Assembly (NCBI GenBank): GCA_021158225.1
Contig: JAGGUZ010000009.1
Span: 1 to 37,345, forward strand
DNA from: a bacterium
GTDB lineage: Bacteria > Patescibacteriota > Gracilibacteria > UBA1369 > PNNO01
Length of the DNA: 37,345 bases
Reading direction: 5' to 3'
Part shown: positions 16,238 to 23,485 of the stretch, piece by piece
How positions within the stretch are numbered: the first letter of the stretch is position 1
How the letters are laid out: every line of letters starts with the position of its first letter
Program-made: the position numbers and the translations under genes
Notes under the pieces: generated by a model
What the model was told of the DNA's origin: nothing
The model's database searches: none
The model's input: only the letters and a program-made list of their open reading frames with translations

Positions 16238-17557
16238 CTATGTTTGTAACGATTCAACCCATTTTCTAAAAGTATTTCCGCGGACTTTGTAGTTTTTAAA
16301 CATGTCAAAACTTGCAGATGCAGGAGAGAGTAGCACGGTATCTCCTTCTATAGCTTTTTCGTGAGCTAAATCGAAGGCTTTTTGATAAGTGTTCACTGTT
16401 ACAATTTTTTTGTTGGATTTAACTGTTTTTTTAATTCTTGGTCCTGTATCTCCCATTAAAATAATTAATTTTAAATTATCGGTTTCGGAGATTATTTTCC
16501 CGAGCTTTGTGTAATCGGAATGTTTTTCTGAACCTCCGGCAATTAAAATAAGCGGAGTTGAAAATGATTGAATAGCTGCGATGCAGGTTTCCGGAGTGGT
16601 TGAAAATGAATCATTGTAATATTTTACGCCTTTAACTTCTTTAATTAACTCTAATCTATGAGGCAATCCGGTGAATGTTTTTACAACTTTTCTTATCCTT
16701 GTTAAAGGGATTCCCAGTTTATGACATACAACTGAGGCGGGCATAATATTTTCTTGATTATGAGCTCCGATTAATGAGGCTTCATCTGTTTTGCAAACGA
16801 AATGGATATTTCCATTGTCGACTAAAGCGATTTTTTTGTCTTTGATACATGCTCCGTTTTCTACTATTTTATTTCGACTTACTCTAAAACATTTCCCTTT
16901 TGATAAAGCAATATAATGATCTTCGTACGGATAGTCGTCATTTATTATAAGTATGTCTTTTCCTGTTTGATATTTAACAATTCCTTCTTTTGCCGATAAA
17001 TATTCTTCTCTATCTTTATGATAATCCAAGTGATCGGAAGTTGTATTTAGAATAACTGCGATATGAGGACTTTTTGTGATATCGTGAAGCTGAAAACTTG
17101 AAAGTTCCAACACAACCAGCGAATCTTTTTTAAGAGTGTCTAAAAATTTCAGAGGGGATTGACCTATATTGCCTCCGAGGTACACATCTTTGCCTGCTTC
17201 TTTTAAAATTTCGTATATTAAAGATGATGTTGTCCCTTTTCCTTTCGTTCCGGTTACTCCTATAATTTTACATGGACAATTATCAAAGAAAAATTGTGTC
17301 GAACTACTGACGACTGTGCCCGAGTTTCTTGCTTTAATAAGCTCAGGATGATCTTTATGAATACCGGGACTTCTGTAGACAAAATCATATTTGTCTAGTT
17401 CGCAAATAATGTGTTTAAATGATGACTTGGCGGTATTTTCATCAAAAATGTCTATGTTCTTATAATTGTGTCTACTTAAATAATCATAAAGTGCTTTCCC
17501 TTCAACTCCATATCCAAGAATTGCGATTTTGCTTTCTTTTTTAGGATTTGAATCCAT
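16238..17557 (-). CDS. murD: UDP-N-acetylmuramoyl-L-alanine--D-glutamate ligase
   Basis: 439 residues, the usual Mur ligase length. The N-terminal Rossmann domain (IAILGYGVEGKA, 11-22) binds the UDP precursor. The ATP P-loop GVTGTKGKGTTS is at 100-111. GGNIGQSPL and a later NTTSDHLDYH carry Mur-ligase contacts, and YYNDSFSTTPE and LIAGGSEKHSDY belong to the C-terminal domain. MurD adds D-Glu to UDP-MurNAc-L-Ala in the cytosol. It heads murD-ftsE-dprA. A TGGTAAAAT extended -10 on the minus strand just upstream (within 17575-17595) is a likely promoter. Together with murB, it shows this organism makes its own peptidoglycan. Confidence 0.95.
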   Translation of the reverse strand: MDSNPKKESKIAILGYGVEGKALYDYLSRHNYKNIDIFDENTAKSSFKHIICELDKYDFVYRSPGIHKDHPELIKARNSGTVVSSSTQFFFDNCPCKIIGVTGTKGKGTTSSLIYEILKEAGKDVYLGGNIGQSPLKFLDTLKKDSLVVLELSSFQLHDITKSPHIAVILNTTSDHLDYHKDREEYLSAKEGIVKYQTGKDILIINDDYPYEDHYIALSKGKCFRVSRNKIVENGACIKDKKIALVDNGNIHFVCKTDEASLIGAHNQENIMPASVVCHKLGIPLTRIRKVVKTFTGLPHRLELIKEVKGVKYYNDSFSTTPETCIAAIQSFSTPLILIAGGSEKHSDYTKLGKIISETDNLKLIILMGDTGPRIKKTVKSNKKIVTVNTYQKAFDLAHEKAIEGDTVLLSPASASFDMFKNYKVRGNTFRKWVESLQT

Positions 17558-17615
17558 ATGAATATATTAGATCAAACATATTTTACCATAAAAAATTTTG
17601 ACTAAATATAAAAAA

Positions 17616-17658
17616 GAAGGCAAAAAGTTGATACCTTCGTATTTTTGCCGAGAAGGAG
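17616..17658 (+). promoter_or_regulatory. Mutually exclusive hairpins over a Shine-Dalgarno-like site
   Basis: Three pairings compete here. GGCAAAAA (17619-17626) with TTTTTGCC (17642-17649) gives 8 bp. GAAGG (17616-17620) with CCTTC (17634-17638) gives 5 bp. CCTTC with the second GAAGG (17652-17656) gives 5 bp, and that copy is part of AGAAGGAG, an ideal ribosome-binding sequence. No promoter for this segment is evident, so it may simply be repeated sequence. Confidence 0.3.
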
Positions 17659-17665
17659 AAGCATC

Positions 17666-17713
17666 ATGCAGACAATACGAGAAATTAAGTATGGAGTTCT
17701 ATGTTTTGAATAA
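17666..17713 (+). CDS. Possible 15-codon peptide upstream of RNase J
   Basis: ATG 17666 opens 15 codons ending TAA at 17713 (MQTIREIKYGVLCFE). AGGAG sits 7 nt before the ATG, the only textbook Shine-Dalgarno spacing I found in a window where genes otherwise lack one. Its stop codon overlaps the -35 box of the RNase J promoter, so it is not in that promoter's transcript. It could be a leader peptide from an upstream promoter or chance. Confidence 0.2.
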   Translation: MQTIREIKYGVLCFE

Positions 17714-17734
17714 ATATTAAAGATATGTTATAAT
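17706..17734 (+). promoter_or_regulatory. Promoter of the RNase J gene
   Basis: TTGAAT (17706-17711), a 17-bp spacer, and TATAAT (17729-17734) preceded by TG in the extended -10 position. Transcription should start near 17741, leaving a leader of about 44 nt without a Shine-Dalgarno. Confidence 0.8.
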
Positions 17735-17784
17735 AAAATTACGAACACGACTGGGACACAAAAGAATTTATTGAACAAACTTTT

Positions 17785-19644
17785 ATGACAAACAAATTAG
17801 ATCGCTGGATCGAAGAAAAGATTCAGGGTTCCGCCTCACCTAAAGAGGTGAAAATTGCTAAACCTGCGAATAATAATCGTAGGTCAAATAATGCAAACAA
17901 TGCTAATAAAAAGCGAAAATACAGGCCGAATAAAAAAAGACATTTTACAAAAAAGCGGGAATTTTACGGTAATAAACCTACGAAAGTAAGAATAATACCA
18001 CTTGGCGGACTTGATGAAGTGGGAAAGAATATGATGGTAATTGAATATGGGCGAGATATCATAGTTATAGATATGGGCTTTCAATTCCCCGAGGAAGATA
18101 TGCTTGGAATTGATTATGTAATTCCGGATATCAGTTGGCTTGAAGAACGTAAACAGGATATAAAAGGAGTTATTTTAACTCATGGACATCTTGATCATAT
18201 CGGAGGGATTCCTTATATGTTGCCACGTTTGAATTTCCCGAAACTTTATGGGACAAAACTTACAATGGGGCTTGTACAAAAGCGTGTTGAGGAATTTGGG
18301 ATTAAGAAAGATACTGTAATGAATATTATTGATCCCAATGAAACGATTAAACTGGGTCCTTTTACATGTAATTTCTTTAGGGTTAATCATAGTATTCCAG
18401 ATGGAGTTGGTATTATTGTGGACACTCCGGAAGGGCGGATAGTCCATACTGGAGATTTCAAATTTGATCCTACTCCCGCGGATCAAATTCAAGCGGATTA
18501 CGATAAAATAAAAGCTCTTGGAAAGAAAAGGAATGTAAGTGTTCTTTTTTCCGATAGTACAAATGCGACAAAAGAAGGTCATACAATTTCCGAAAAGACT
18601 ATTGGGGAAACATTAGATATGATTATAAGAGATACTCCGGGGCGTATTATTATTGCTTCCTTTTCAAGCCTTATTGGGAGGATCCAACAAATTTTAAACT
18701 CTGCTCAAAAGTGGAATAGACAGGTTTATGTAAGTGGACGAAGTCTTGTAGACAACATTGCAATTGCCGAGCGTCTTGGATATATAAAAGTTCCCAAAGG
18801 ACTTATAAGGGATATCAGAAAAGCGGAGAAAACTCCGGGGAAAAGAGCTCTTATTTTAACTACAGGTAGTCAGGGTGAAGCCGTTTCGGCTCTTACAAGA
18901 ATATCGCTTGGTGATCATAAGTATGTAAAAATTAAAAAAGGAGATACCGTCGTTATTTCGGCAACACCAATTGTAGGGAACGAAAGAGCTATTTATACTG
19001 TTATTGATAATTTAACCAAACTTGGTGCAAGAGTTATCAATAATAAAATTATGGATGTTCATACTTCGGGGCATGGTTGCAAAGAAGATTTAAAAATGAT
19101 GCTTAGTATGGTTAAACCGTGGGGTTTTATTCCGATTCACGGACAGTATCATATGAGATTTGCCCATAAAGAACTTGCGCATGAATCAGGGGTTAAGCCA
19201 TCAAATGCTATTATGATGAATAATGGAAATATTCTTGAGCTTCAAAAGGGTAGGATTACTCTTTCAAAAGATAAAGTTGAAACAAATTACATTCTTGTTG
19301 ATGGGCTCGGAATGGGAAATATAGGGTCTAGAGTTCTTGTAGAAAGGCAGGCGCTAGCGGAAAATGGAGTATTTGTTGTTACGCTTAAAATAAGTAAAAA
19401 AAGCAGACAATTAATTGGTAATCCAAAAATAGAAACACGAGGATTTATTTATATAACCGAATCTGAAGAAATCCTTAAAGGAGTTCGTAAGAAATTAAGA
19501 GAGAAATACATGGTTTTATTTAAAAAACATCCAAAGCCCGGGATTGAGAATATTAAAGATTATGTAACTTCGGTAATAGATAAATATACCCACAAGAAAC
19601 TTAACAGGCGTCCATTAATAGTGCCGATTATAGTAGAGGTTTAA
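17785..19644 (+). CDS. rnj: Ribonuclease J
   Basis: 619 residues. The metallo-beta-lactamase/beta-CASP core has the zinc motif HGHLDH at 133-138, further metal ligands in RVNHSIPDG and HTGDFKFDP, the beta-CASP segment (SGRSLVDN, TTGSQGEAVSAL, SATPIVGNE, TSGHG) and HGQYHMR near the C-terminal part of the core. A C-terminal domain completes the usual length. RNase J is a 5'-exonuclease and endonuclease that matures rRNA and degrades mRNA in the cytosol. The N-terminal 65 residues are an Asn/Lys/Arg-rich extension, probably disordered, which may bind RNA. A strong promoter sits immediately upstream. It converges on the tRNA-Tyr/tRNA-Thr pair 3 nt beyond the stop. Confidence 0.96.
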   Translation: MTNKLDRWIEEKIQGSASPKEVKIAKPANNNRRSNNANNANKKRKYRPNKKRHFTKKREFYGNKPTKVRIIPLGGLDEVGKNMMVIEYGRDIIVIDMGFQFPEEDMLGIDYVIPDISWLEERKQDIKGVILTHGHLDHIGGIPYMLPRLNFPKLYGTKLTMGLVQKRVEEFGIKKDTVMNIIDPNETIKLGPFTCNFFRVNHSIPDGVGIIVDTPEGRIVHTGDFKFDPTPADQIQADYDKIKALGKKRNVSVLFSDSTNATKEGHTISEKTIGETLDMIIRDTPGRIIIASFSSLIGRIQQILNSAQKWNRQVYVSGRSLVDNIAIAERLGYIKVPKGLIRDIRKAEKTPGKRALILTTGSQGEAVSALTRISLGDHKYVKIKKGDTVVISATPIVGNERAIYTVIDNLTKLGARVINNKIMDVHTSGHGCKEDLKMMLSMVKPWGFIPIHGQYHMRFAHKELAHESGVKPSNAIMMNNGNILELQKGRITLSKDKVETNYILVDGLGMGNIGSRVLVERQALAENGVFVVTLKISKKSRQLIGNPKIETRGFIYITESEEILKGVRKKLREKYMVLFKKHPKPGIENIKDYVTSVIDKYTHKKLNRRPLIVPIIVEV

Positions 19645-19647
19645 AAC

Positions 19648-19734
19648 TGGTGGGCAGGGAGAGATTTGAACTCCCGTAGACATAAAGTCGTCAGATTTAC
19701 AGTCTGATGCGATTGACCGCTCCGCCACCTGCCC
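19648..19734 (-). tRNA. tRNA-Tyr (GTA)
   Basis: Class II tRNA with a long variable arm. The acceptor GGGCAGG pairs with CCTGCCC, and the anticodon loop CTGTAAA carries GTA between TCAGA/TCTGA. The T arm has one G-U pair, and the 3' CCA is encoded. It lies 14 nt downstream of tRNA-Thr in the same transcript. Confidence 0.96.
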
Positions 19735-19748
19735 TTGGTAATTAATAG

Positions 19749-19825
19749 TGGAGCCACCTGTCGGAATCGAACCGACGACCTACTGTTTACAAGACAGTCG
19801 CTCTAACCAACTGAGCTAAGGTGGC
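19749..19825 (-). tRNA. tRNA-Thr (TGT)
   Basis: 77 nt including an encoded CCA. The acceptor GCCACCT pairs with AGGTGGC, and the anticodon stem ACTGT/ACAGT encloses CTTGTAA with anticodon TGT. It is first in the tRNA-Thr/tRNA-Tyr pair and lies behind the promoter at 19860-19888. Confidence 0.96.
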
Positions 19826-19859
19826 CTAAGATTCAATGAAATGTCAAAATGCAAACATG

Positions 19860-19888
19860 ATGATATTGTAAAAAAAATTGCATGTCAA
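19860..19888 (-). promoter_or_regulatory. Promoter of the tRNA-Thr/tRNA-Tyr pair
   Basis: On the minus strand a consensus TTGACA (19883-19888) is 17 bp from TATCAT (19860-19865). Initiation would be about 27 nt upstream of tRNA-Thr. Confidence 0.75.
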
Positions 19889-19931
19889 TTTTTTATTTAA
19901 TTACAGGGTTGTTTAAGGTAAACTTAAGTAT

Positions 19932-20846
19932 ATGGAAGAAGAAAATCTTGAGTACAATGAGTTTATAAGTAAATTTCCTCAAACCGTGCAACATATGTGG
20001 CTTGCCGAATTAACTTCTTATAAAATCGGAGGGCTTGCAGATCTTTATATTAAAGCCGAAAATATTCTTGATATACCAAAATTTGTGCAAATAGCGCAAG
20101 ATTTGGGGATTCGTTATTACTTACTTGGAGGCGGATGTAATATTATTTTTTCCGATAAAGGTTTTAGGGGGCTTGTTATTCATAATAAAGCCGATAAAAT
20201 CGAGGTTCAAGGAAATAAAATTGTTGCGGAATCGGGAGCTATGCTGGGACAAGTTATAGCTAAAGCTCGTAAACATGAGCTTGGTGGCATAATAAAGATG
20301 ATAGGGCTTCCGGGTACTATAGGGGGCGCAATTTATGGTAATGCCGGTGCTAAAGGGGTGGAAATTGGTGATTTTGTTGAAAATGTTAAGCTTTTTGATA
20401 AAGAATTTGGTGTTAAAGAAGAGAATCATGATTATTTTCAATTTTCGTATAGAACAAGTATTTTAAAAAAAACTCATGAAATTGTGTTATCTGTTAGCTT
20501 GAGTCTCCCTTCTTTAAATGCAGGAGATACGGCTCCGGAAATCGTTAGATTCAGAATTGAAAATCAGCCTAAAGGAAATACGGCCGGATCGTTTTTTAAG
20601 AATCCAACTTTAAATGAATCTGCCGGATTTCTAATTGATAAAGCTGGGCTTAAAGGGCTTGAGAAGGGTGATATTCGGGTATCCGAGCTCCATGGGAATT
20701 GGCTAATTAATAATGGAAACGGGACGCAAGAAGATGTTGTAAGTCTTGCAAGAGAAATTAAAAATGAAGTATATCGACAGTTTAAAATAAGTCTTGAACC
20801 TGAGAATATTATTATAGATGAATATGGGAACAAGGTTGACATATGA
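19932..20846 (+). CDS. murB: UDP-N-acetylenolpyruvoylglucosamine reductase
   Basis: 304 residues, typical of the shorter type II MurB. FAD-binding motifs are LLGGGCNIIFSD (64-75) and GLPGTIGGAIYGNAG (125-139). The substrate-site YRTS is at 173-176, and the catalytic serine is Ser220 in GNTAGSFFKNP. A C-terminal glutamate lies in ISLEPENI. MurB reduces the enolpyruvyl ether to UDP-MurNAc with NADPH, a consumer of the reducing power made by Zwf and Gnd. The start is the first ATG of the frame. The stop is TGA, evidence against UGA recoding as in Gracilibacteria/Absconditabacteria. It is monocistronic; the next gene has its own promoter. Confidence 0.96.
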   Translation: MEEENLEYNEFISKFPQTVQHMWLAELTSYKIGGLADLYIKAENILDIPKFVQIAQDLGIRYYLLGGGCNIIFSDKGFRGLVIHNKADKIEVQGNKIVAESGAMLGQVIAKARKHELGGIIKMIGLPGTIGGAIYGNAGAKGVEIGDFVENVKLFDKEFGVKEENHDYFQFSYRTSILKKTHEIVLSVSLSLPSLNAGDTAPEIVRFRIENQPKGNTAGSFFKNPTLNESAGFLIDKAGLKGLEKGDIRVSELHGNWLINNGNGTQEDVVSLAREIKNEVYRQFKISLEPENIIIDEYGNKVDI

Positions 20847-20867
20847 TTGTATTGTCTTACAAGAGTA

Positions 20868-20896
20868 TTGATTTTATGTCAAATATTTGCTAGAAT
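20868..20896 (+). promoter_or_regulatory. Strong promoter of the pilin-like gene
   Basis: TTGATT (20868-20873), a 17-bp spacer and TAGAAT (20891-20896) preceded by TGC (extended -10). With the terminator at 21382-21416 it makes the pilin-like gene a single-gene unit with a leader of about 48 nt. Confidence 0.7.
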
Positions 20897-20950
20897 TAGA
20901 TGAAAACTTAATAAAAAAGTTTCAAAAATCTCTTATATAACCCAAAAAAA

Positions 20951-21355
20951 ATGACAAAAAGCACTTTGAAAAAAGGTTTCAAGCAAGCATTTATTATTCT
21001 TGGCTTGACTTCACTTTTACTTGTAATCTTCACGGCTATTGGAGGAACAGCAGGTGCACAGCTTATTAATCCTGGAGATGCTCCAAGAGATATTGCTGCT
21101 GGTGGGGGGGACATTAGAGCACTTGTTCTAAACATTGTCAGCTTCGTCTTAGGATTCCTTGGACTTATTGCGGTAATCATGATTATTTACGGAGGAATTA
21201 CTTATGTAACTGCTGCCGGAAACCAAGAAAAAGTAGATAGTGCGAAAAAGATAATTATGTATGCGATTGTTGGTATTATCATTGTGTTAATCTCATTCGC
21301 ATTAGTAAACACCGTAATTAATGGAGCTGCAGTTGGAACTGACGCAGGAGCTTAG
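20951..21355 (+). CDS. VirB2/TrbC-like pilin or small membrane protein with signal peptide
   Basis: 134 residues. A lysine-rich start, a hydrophobic core and a likely AGA-Q signal-peptidase site near residue 37 mark export. Two hydrophobic helices follow: LVLNIVSFVLGFLGLIAVIMIIYGGITYVTAAG and KKIIMYAIVGIIIVLISFALVNTVI, separated by a short charged loop (NQEKVDSA). This two-helix layout with YGGxxYVTAAG fits the TrbC/VirB2 pilin-type proteins that I know to be common in Patescibacteria. The role is uncertain: conjugative-type pilin, or an abundant envelope protein. No type IV secretion gene is adjacent. A strong promoter and a long terminator stem suggest high expression. Confidence 0.75.
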   Translation: MTKSTLKKGFKQAFIILGLTSLLLVIFTAIGGTAGAQLINPGDAPRDIAAGGGDIRALVLNIVSFVLGFLGLIAVIMIIYGGITYVTAAGNQEKVDSAKKIIMYAIVGIIIVLISFALVNTVINGAAVGTDAGA

Positions 21356-21381
21356 CTAAAATAATAGAAGTAAACTAAATT

Positions 21382-21416
21382 AAGCTCCGATTACAACTAA
21401 GTAGTCGGGGCTTTTA
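21382..21416 (+). terminator. Terminator of the pilin-like gene
   Basis: AAGCTCCGATTAC (21382-21394) pairs over 13 bp, with two G-U pairs, with GTAGTCGGGGCTT (21401-21413) around an AACTAA loop. Only a short T run (TTTT) follows. It lies 27 nt after the stop codon. Confidence 0.85.
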
Positions 21417-21427
21417 ATGTGTGAGTT

Positions 21428-21961
21428 TTAAGAAGCTAAGTCTGGATAAAAATTGGTAACTTTATCTTTTTCGCTCTCTCTATACATTTGTTTTGCACAC
21501 TTATTTTTAACCGTAATAAGTCCTTTTTCTATTTTTACTATATCTCTTGCAGATATTAAAAGATTACTTGTCTTAAATAAGCCGAAAAACGATTTATAGA
21601 CAATAATTGTCGTTAAACCAAAAAACTTAACATCTACTATGAAATTATGAACAGTCCCAAGAATTTCTCCTTTTTGCGTTTGAACTTTGGATTTAAGCAG
21701 TCTTATATCTTTCTTGATAACTTCATTTACCCTAACAATGTCATGTGCATCTATAATATCATCCATGTCTCCAATAATAATAGCTTGTCCAAAGAATAAT
21801 ATATTGTTTGGAGTAATTATCTGCATTTTACCGGTATTGACGAAAAAACAAGCTATTTTTCCCGTTTGTGTGTCTATAAGAAGATCTGTGACTCGTGCTA
21901 CTCTGCCAAGTTCTTCTATTGCAACCGAAGTTCCTATAATTTGAGAGTATGTTTTTTTCAT
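21428..21961 (-). CDS. PRC-barrel domain protein
   Basis: 177 residues. Two PRC-barrel-like repeats are visible: the first around residues 1-80 (GTSVAIEELGRVARVTDLLIDTQTGKI, then an IITPNNILFFG segment), the second around 85-150 (VQTQKGEILGTVHNFIVDV, then ISARDIVKIEKGLITV). PRC barrels are small beta-barrels of photosynthetic reaction centre H subunits and RimM, and are often of unknown role. No signal peptide or membrane segment is seen. It converges with the pilin-like gene; 11 nt separate its end from that gene's terminator. The specific function is unknown. Confidence 0.75.
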   Translation of the reverse strand: MKKTYSQIIGTSVAIEELGRVARVTDLLIDTQTGKIACFFVNTGKMQIITPNNILFFGQAIIIGDMDDIIDAHDIVRVNEVIKKDIRLLKSKVQTQKGEILGTVHNFIVDVKFFGLTTIIVYKSFFGLFKTSNLLISARDIVKIEKGLITVKNKCAKQMYRESEKDKVTNFYPDLAS

Positions 21962-21984
21962 ATATACATATTACAAAAATTTCT

Positions 21985-22013
21985 TTGACTTAAAAAGTGA
22001 AATTCCATATAGT
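21985..22013 (+). promoter_or_regulatory. Promoter of tRNA-Pro
   Basis: TTGACT (21985-21990), a 17-bp spacer and TATAGT (22008-22013). Initiation is expected near 22020, 30 nt upstream of the tRNA. Confidence 0.75.
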
Positions 22014-22049
22014 TAATAAGCTTTTAAATTTAGAGAAAAAATATTTCGT

Positions 22050-22127
22050 CGGGGCATAGCGTAGTCTGGTTAGCGCGCTCGGTTTGGGACCGAGAGGTCG
22101 CAGGTTCGAATCCTGCTGCCCCGACCA
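22050..22127 (+). tRNA. tRNA-Pro (TGG)
   Basis: 78 nt with an encoded CCA. The acceptor CGGGGCA pairs with TGCCCCG, and the anticodon arm CTCGG/CCGAG encloses TTTGGGA with anticodon TGG. It is a single gene behind its own promoter, convergent with dcd. Confidence 0.96.
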
Positions 22128-22141
22128 TTTTCGAAGAGGAA

Positions 22142-22672
22142 TTAACTCCTGTCCATAAATACACGACTACCAACCGATTTTTGTTGTCCTTGATATTTTC
22201 CGCTGTATGGGTTTTCAGCCGATTGATCCATTTTGGCGAATACCAATTGGCAAATTCGTCTCCCTTTTTGTAATTTTATAGGGAGTGAATTCGCATTATA
22301 AAGTTCCAAAGTTATTTTGCCTTCAAAGCCGGGATCAACCCATCCTGCATTTTGAATAAACAAGCCAATTCGTCCAATAGAGCTTCGTCCTTCAACAAAA
22401 GCTGTTAAATTGTTTGGTAACTTAATGTATTCTGCAATTGTTGCAAGCAAAAATGTATGAGGAGGAATTGTAATTGAGTCGCTTGTAAGTTCTCGATATT
22501 TACTCTCGCTATCAAGGGTTATAATATCCATATCGGTATCTTCAACAAGAAGATAATGATCACCAAGTCTGCAGTCTATTGAAGCCGGTTGTATAGACTC
22601 ATCGGAAATAGGGTCTACGGTAAGTGATCCATCTGCAAGCATCGCTCGCAGTGTTTTGTCAGATAATATCAT
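22142..22672 (-). CDS. dcd: dCTP deaminase (possibly bifunctional with dUTPase activity)
   Basis: 176 residues with a dUTPase-like fold. Motifs are GRSSIGR at 95-101, a NAGWVDPGFEGKITLEL stretch with the catalytic glutamate at Glu123, and KYQGQ at 159-163. Dcd deaminates dCTP to dUTP for dTTP synthesis. The AGWVDPGF and KYQGQQ wording is closer to the bifunctional deaminase/dUTPase enzymes (Methanocaldococcus, Mycobacterium) than to E. coli Dcd, so this protein may give dUMP directly; that is inference. It is 150 nt downstream of pgl, with no convincing terminator between them, and may be part of that transcript or have its own promoter. Confidence 0.93.
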   Translation of the reverse strand: MILSDKTLRAMLADGSLTVDPISDESIQPASIDCRLGDHYLLVEDTDMDIITLDSESKYRELTSDSITIPPHTFLLATIAEYIKLPNNLTAFVEGRSSIGRIGLFIQNAGWVDPGFEGKITLELYNANSLPIKLQKGRRICQLVFAKMDQSAENPYSGKYQGQQKSVGSRVFMDRS

Positions 22673-22822
22673 AATAATTTATTAATTTGATTTCCAAAGT
22701 CCGTGTAAGGTGCAATATTCTTTTGCTGTTACAATATCGTTATAATATCAGCTTGAGGTGGTTATATTGCTACAGACATTATATTTGTAAGTTTGACTTC
22801 TCTCAGTCATAATAATTTTTTG

Positions 22823-23482
22823 TTATAAAAATAAATATATATTCAGGTTTTCATTATCCAAGATACCTTTTGCCGGCATTTCGTAAATACTTTTTTTGGA
22901 ATTTAAGAGCTCATCAAGCACGATTTTTTTATCTTTAAGAAGCAATAAAATATTTTTACTTTCTTGGATTTTTTTTAATGAAATTGTAAGACGATCATGT
23001 ATCGCGAATTTTTTAGTCTCTGTATAGAGTGCCGGATTTTGATTATCCAAATCTTCTGTGTTGCCGGGGAAAAGTGAAGCAATATGCCCGTCTGTACCCA
23101 TACCAAGAATTGTAAGATCAAATTTAATTGGTCTTATTTTATCCGAGTAATCTTTGATGCACTCTTCTATGCTTAAATCCGTATTAAAATAATAAAAGTC
23201 TTTTAACTTGTCTCCAAGCGGTTCTACAAGTAATTGATTAATCAATCTATAATTTGAATTTTCGTTATTGCGATTAACATATCGTTCGTCAACTTGATAG
23301 AATTCTACTTTTGAGAAATCAACTAAATCTTCACCACTTAGAACTTTATACAAAGGTCCCGGTGTGGAGCCCCCACTTAATGCTATTCGGCAAATATTCT
23401 CGGTTTCCGCAATTACTTTTTTAATCGAGTCTACTGCCGATTTTAGGAAATCTTTCTCGTTATAAAATTTTTCTATTTTCAT
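22823..23482 (-). CDS. pgl: 6-phosphogluconolactonase
   Basis: 219 residues of the DevB/NagB-like type. Motifs are SGGSTP at 36-41, VDERYV at 64-69 and GMGTDGHIASLFPG at 127-140, the active-site loop. It hydrolyses 6-phosphogluconolactone to 6-phosphogluconate. It starts 3 nt after zwf and is last in the pentose-phosphate operon, matching the pathway order Zwf-Pgl-Gnd. About 150 nt without a clear terminator separate it from dcd. Glucosamine-6-phosphate deaminases share the fold, but length and context favour the lactonase. Confidence 0.93.
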   Translation of the reverse strand: MKIEKFYNEKDFLKSAVDSIKKVIAETENICRIALSGGSTPGPLYKVLSGEDLVDFSKVEFYQVDERYVNRNNENSNYRLINQLLVEPLGDKLKDFYYFNTDLSIEECIKDYSDKIRPIKFDLTILGMGTDGHIASLFPGNTEDLDNQNPALYTETKKFAIHDRLTISLKKIQESKNILLLLKDKKIVLDELLNSKKSIYEMPAKGILDNENLNIYLFL

Positions 23483-23485
23483 AAA

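Noticed and set aside
20821-20950. UGA recoded as glycine (code 25)
   Set aside because: murB ends at TGA at the expected C-terminus, and no protein family here needs read-through of TGA.
22673-22822. Terminator between pgl and dcd
   Set aside because: A short TGACT/AGTCA hairpin exists, but on the minus strand no T run follows; read-through into dcd cannot be excluded.
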